Assembly: GCF_022809715.1 (NCBI RefSeq)
Contig: NZ_CP094460.1
Location: forward strand, 1,178,001 to 1,242,000
Source: Burkholderia pyrrocinia
GTDB taxonomy: Bacteria; Pseudomonadota; Gammaproteobacteria; Burkholderiales; Burkholderiaceae
Reading direction: 5' to 3'
DNA: 64,000 bases
The position numbers and the translations under genes are program-made. Shown piece by piece: positions 60,793-64,000 of the stretch (its first letter is position 1; each line of letters opens with the position of its first letter). The notes below the pieces were generated by a model that did no database searches, had not been told where the DNA came from, and saw only the letters and a list, made by a program, of their open reading frames with translations.

Positions 60793-62280
60793 ATGAAGAA
60801 CCATCTCGAACCCGTTCCGCGCAAGCCGCGCGTCAATGCGCTCGCCGCGCTGCTGCTGTCGCTCGCCGCCGCGCCCGCGTTCGCGCAATCGTCGCCGCCG
60901 GCCGCGGCCGAACCGGCGGCCGGCGCGAGCGACGCCGCCGCGCCCGCACGACAGGCCGCCGATGCTGCCGCGCCCGCTCCCACCGGCCTGTGGGAGCGTT
61001 CGAACCTGCTCGGCAACATGGGCGGCCTGCGCGACCTGCTCGGCGATCACGGCGTCACGCTGAGCCTGCAGGAAACCAGCGAGTACCTGTACAACACGTC
61101 CGGCGGCACGAAGCGCGGCGGCGCCTACCAGGGGCTCACGCAATTCGGCTTCAACGTCGACACCGGCAAGGCGATCGGCCTGCCGGGCGGCACCTTCAAC
61201 GTGTCGGCGCTACAGATCCACGGCACCAACGCCACGCAGCGCTACCTGCAGACGCTGCAGACCGCGACCGGCATCGAAGCGAATTCGACCACGCGCCTGT
61301 GGGAGCTCTGGTACCAGCAGTCGTTGCTCGACGGCAAGGTCGACGTGAAGGTCGGCCAGCAGAGCGTCGACCAGGAGTTCATGGTGAGCCAGAACGCGGC
61401 GACGTTCATGAACGCCACGTTCGGCTGGCCCGTGCTGCCTTCCACCGATCTGCCGTCCGGCGGCCCCGCGTATCCGCTGTCGTCGCTCGGCGTGCGGCTG
61501 CGCGTGAAGCCGGCCGATGCATGGACCGCGATGGTCGGCGTATTCGACGGCAACCCGGCCGGCCGCACCGACGGCGACGCGCAGGTGCTGAACGCGCACG
61601 GCACCAACTTCAACCTGCGCAGCGGCGCGTTCGTGATCGGCGAAGTGCAGTACGCGCTGAACGCGCCGCCGGACGACCCGAAGGCGCCGCAACCGGCCGG
61701 CCTGCCGGGCACCTACAAGCTCGGCTTCTGGTATCAGTCGCAGCATGCGAACGATCCGCGCTACGGCACCGACGGCCTGTCGCTCGCGAATCCGGCGAGC
61801 AACGGCATTCCCGCCTCCCATCGCGGCAACTACGGGTTCTATGCGGTCGCGGACCAGATGGTCTGGCGGCCGTCGGACGACAGCCCGCGGTCGGTCGGCG
61901 TGTTCGCGCGCGTGATGGGCGCGCCGGGCGATCGCAATATCGTCGATTTCGCCGCCAATGCAGGCGTGACGCTGAAGGCGCCGTTCAAGGGGCGCGACAA
62001 CGACGTCGCGGGCATCGCGGTCGGCTACGCGAAGATCGGCTCGCATGCGCGCGGCCTGGACGGCGACACCGGCACCTACACGACGCCCGGTTATCCGGTG
62101 CGCCGGGCGGAGACGGTCGTCGAGGCGACTTACCAGTACCAGGTCGCACCGTGGTGGCAATTGCAGGCCGACCTGCAGCACTTCTTCCGTCCGGGCGGCG
62201 GCATCCCGAACCCGAACGCGGCGGGTGCGCGCATCGGCGACGAAACCGTGGTCGGCGTGCGCACGACGATCACGTTCTGA
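60793..62280 (+). CDS. OprB-family carbohydrate-selective porin
   Basis: A 495-residue outer-membrane protein. The signal peptide (about 1-31, ending PAFAQ) is followed by an Ala/Pro-rich linker (about 32-62) and the OprB domain. That domain has GVTLSLQETSEYLYNTSGGT (20 residues), LWELWYQQSLLDGKVDVKVG (20 residues) and YKLGFWYQSQHANDPRYGTD (20 residues), and a final GVRTTITF ending in Phe as barrel proteins do. OprB porins let sugars diffuse across the outer membrane. It faces a periplasmic trehalase gene, so it may admit disaccharides or glucose. The start has a weak SD; upstream in-frame extension is not protein-like. Confidence 0.93.
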   Translation: MKNHLEPVPRKPRVNALAALLLSLAAAPAFAQSSPPAAAEPAAGASDAAAPARQAADAAAPAPTGLWERSNLLGNMGGLRDLLGDHGVTLSLQETSEYLYNTSGGTKRGGAYQGLTQFGFNVDTGKAIGLPGGTFNVSALQIHGTNATQRYLQTLQTATGIEANSTTRLWELWYQQSLLDGKVDVKVGQQSVDQEFMVSQNAATFMNATFGWPVLPSTDLPSGGPAYPLSSLGVRLRVKPADAWTAMVGVFDGNPAGRTDGDAQVLNAHGTNFNLRSGAFVIGEVQYALNAPPDDPKAPQPAGLPGTYKLGFWYQSQHANDPRYGTDGLSLANPASNGIPASHRGNYGFYAVADQMVWRPSDDSPRSVGVFARVMGAPGDRNIVDFAANAGVTLKAPFKGRDNDVAGIAVGYAKIGSHARGLDGDTGTYTTPGYPVRRAETVVEATYQYQVAPWWQLQADLQHFFRPGGGIPNPNAAGARIGDETVVGVRTTITF

Positions 62281-62310
62281 CGCAAGCCGCATACGGAAGC
62301 GGAAACGAAA

Positions 62311-62348
62311 ACGGGCCGGACGGCCGCTTGCGCGACAGTCCGGCCCGT
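62311..62348. terminator. Shared terminator hairpin between porin and trehalase genes
   Basis: ACGGGCCGGAC (62311-62321) pairs with GTCCGGCCCGT (62338-62348) over a 16-base loop. On the minus strand a T-rich tail (TTTTCGTTTCC) follows, so it should terminate the trehalase transcript well; on the plus strand only GCGTTTG follows, and termination of the porin gene is weaker. Confidence 0.75.
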
Positions 62349-62393
62349 GCGTTTGCCGCGCGCGGTGCGTCGCGGTGCATCACTCTCCGCGCA

Positions 62394-64000
62394 TCACTCC
62401 CCGTACAGCCCGAGCAGTTTCAGCGTGACGCCGTTGGTCCAGCCGAAGCCGTCCTGCAGCGGATATTCGCCGCCACCGCCGCCGCCCGTGCCCGCGCCTT
62501 CGACCACGTACTTCTCGACGAGCTTGCCTTCGGTTGCATACACATGCTTCACGTCGGACAGGAAACGCGTGCCGATGTCCTTCGCGAGCGCCGGTTCGCC
62601 ATAACGACGCAGCCCGTCGATCGCGATCCACTGCAGCGGCGCCCAGCCGTTCGGCGCGTCCCACTGCTGGCCGGTATTCTCGGTCGTCGTCGCGAGGCCG
62701 CCCGGTTTCAGCAGCGTCTTGCGCACCTCGCGCGCGGTCGCCTTCGCACGTTCGGGCCATGCGACGCCCGCGAACAGCGGATACAGCGCGGCCGCCGTCA
62801 CGGCGTCGCGCGGCTTGCGCAACTGCCAGTCGTAGTCGCCGTAGTAGCCGCGGCGGTTCCACAAATAGTGGTTGATCGCGGCCGCACGCCGCGCCGCGCG
62901 CCCCGCGAAATCGGTCACGCATGCGACGTCGCGCGTGACCGCGCAGCCCTTCACGATCGTCGTCTCGAGATGGAACATCAGGCTGTTCAGGTCGACCGGC
63001 ACGATCGACGTCGTGCGGATCGTCGCGAGCGTCTTGCCGTCGCCGAACCAGCGCGAGCTGTAGTCCCAGCCGCTTTCGGCGCCCGCGCGCAGGTCGCGGT
63101 ACACGTCGTTCGCCGGACGGCCGGGCGCCGACTTCGCGGTCGTCACGTCCTCCAGATACGACTCGTCGCGCGGCGTGTCGCTCGCATCCCAGTAGCGGTT
63201 CAGCACCGCGCCGTCGGGCATCGCGACCACGTTGCGCGCGGCCTGCCCGCGCGGCGTCGTGGTTTCGCCCTGCATCCAGTACGCATGTTCCTTGCGCAGT
63301 TGGGGCAGGTATTTCTGGTAAACCTTGTCGCCTTCGGCCTGCGCGGCGAGCGTGACCATATACGCGAAGAACGGCGGCTGCGAGCGGCTCGCGTAGTACG
63401 TGCGGTTGCCGTTCGGGATGTGCCCGATCGTGTCGATCAGGTGCGCGAAGTTGTCGAGCATGTCGTCGACGAGATCCTCGCGCCCCGACACCTGCAGCCC
63501 GAGCATCGTGAAATAGGTATCCCAGTAGTAGCCTTCGCGGAAGCGGCCGCCGGGCACGACGTATGGCTTCGGCATCGGAATCAGCGAACTGTACTGCGGC
63601 ACCGTTGCGCTGGTGCGCGTGAGCTGCGGCCACAGCCAGTCGATGTGCTGGCGCAGCGTCTGGTTCGGCGGCGGTGTCACACCGCCTTCCGGGGGCGGCG
63701 TGAAGTGCTGGCCGACGAACGTCTTCAGCGAGAAGCCCGGCTGCGATTTCTGTTGCTGATACAACTGCACGATCGTCGCGGGATCGGTATCGGGCGTCGC
63801 GTCGACGAAGGTCTTCTGGTCGGGATAGATCTGTGCGGTCTGCACCGCGACGAACAGGTCGCCGTAGAGCTGGCTCGGCGGCGGCAGCAGCGTGCCCGAC
63901 GCGGGGCCGGCAATCGCGGCTGCGGTCGGCACGGCCGACTGGGCGGCCGCTTGCACGGCGGCCTGGTTCGCATTGTCGGCCTGCGCGGCGCAGCCGGCGA
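62394..64000 (-). CDS. treA: Periplasmic alpha,alpha-trehalase (GH37), 5' end outside window
   Basis: About 535 residues of a GH37 trehalase are present. Both family signatures are intact: [15 protein letters not shown], with the catalytic Asp region, and [20 protein letters not shown] (20 residues). The Gly-rich [20 protein letters not shown] (20 residues) near the C-terminus is also typical. It cleaves trehalose to two glucose units outside the cytoplasm. The frame continues to the window edge; there it reads [14 protein letters not shown], so the sequence just after AGC looks like the mature end of a lipobox, and the enzyme may be a lipoprotein rather than free in the periplasm. The GTG at 63956 is an alternative but unlikely start. 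Neighbouring OprB fits sugar uptake. Confidence 0.94.
   Translation of the reverse strand, partial: AGCAAQADNANQAAVQAAAQSAVPTAAAIAGPASGTLLPPPSQLYGDLFVAVQTAQIYPDQKTFVDATPDTDPATIVQLYQQQKSQPGFSLKTFVGQHFTPPPEGGVTPPPNQTLRQHIDWLWPQLTRTSATVPQYSSLIPMPKPYVVPGGRFREGYYWDTYFTMLGLQVSGREDLVDDMLDNFAHLIDTIGHIPNGNRTYYASRSQPPFFAYMVTLAAQAEGDKVYQKYLPQLRKEHAYWMQGETTTPRGQAARNVVAMPDGAVLNRYWDASDTPRDESYLEDVTTAKSAPGRPANDVYRDLRAGAESGWDYSSRWFGDGKTLATIRTTSIVPVDLNSLMFHLETTIVKGCAVTRDVACVTDFAGRAARRAAAINHYLWNRRGYYGDYDWQLRKPRDAVTAAALYPLFAGVAWPERAKATAREVRKTLLKPGGLATTTENTGQQWDAPNGWAPLQWIAIDGLRRYGEPALAKDIGTRFLSDVKHVYATEGKLVEKYVVEGAGTGGGGGGEYPLQDGFGWTNGVTLKLLGLYGE

Overview
The window looks like a piece of a Burkholderia cepacia-complex replicon, probably chromosome 2. 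It is GC-rich, coding-dense and strongly GC3-biased. It carries a complete non-flagellar type III secretion (T3S) locus, an OprB porin next to a periplasmic GH37 trehalase, a MocA-like/isoquinoline-oxidoreductase-like set, and several LuxR and AraC regulators. The species call is inference from gene content and protein style, not from a marker gene.

Left third (1-23 kb): the 3' end of an Mrr-type restriction endonuclease; an entericidin lipoprotein with a strong terminator; an aspartate carbamoyltransferase fused to an N-terminal helix-turn-helix domain, with a perfect palindrome over its own promoter; two VapBC-like toxin-antitoxin pairs; an iron-uptake operon (TonB receptor, Sel1 protein, PiuC-type dioxygenase) behind a Fur-like site; an ACT-domain protein; a remnant of a D-Ala-D-Ala dipeptidase; a MocA-like nucleotidyltransferase; and a complete minus-strand polyol/sugar operon (AraC regulator, ribose-type ABC importer, polyol dehydrogenase, FGGY kinase, SDR). 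Then come panE, a chemoreceptor, an RcsB-like response regulator, a conserved hypothetical gene and a frameshifted zinc-knuckle gene.

Middle (23-36 kb): five consecutive genes for exported, low-complexity proteins (Gly/Ser/Thr/Asn-rich or Ala/Pro-rich), followed on the same strand by a sigma-54 activator. Upstream of them lies about 2 kb without a convincing gene, partly AT-rich. I regard this as the best candidate for an undescribed system; it may build an extracellular adhesive or amyloid-like material. It is followed by an AraC regulator divergent from a two-subunit molybdenum hydroxylase, and by a self-inhibited (class II) Fic protein with short direct repeats in its upstream region.

Right half (36-57 kb): the T3S locus. 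A plus-strand arm (orphan winged-helix regulator, sctQ, sctR, lytic transglycosylase) faces a 13-gene minus-strand operon (sctV-S-C-D, a 70-residue protein of unknown role, sctI-J-K-L-N-O-T-U). An asparagine synthetase lies between the arms. Two divergent LuxR-type solo regulators cap the locus. SctU lacks the NPTH autocleavage motif.

Far right (57-64 kb): an NRAMP-like transporter preceded by an overlooked 46-codon gene, a gene-poor kilobase, a small membrane protein, an OprB-type porin, and the trehalase gene running off the end.
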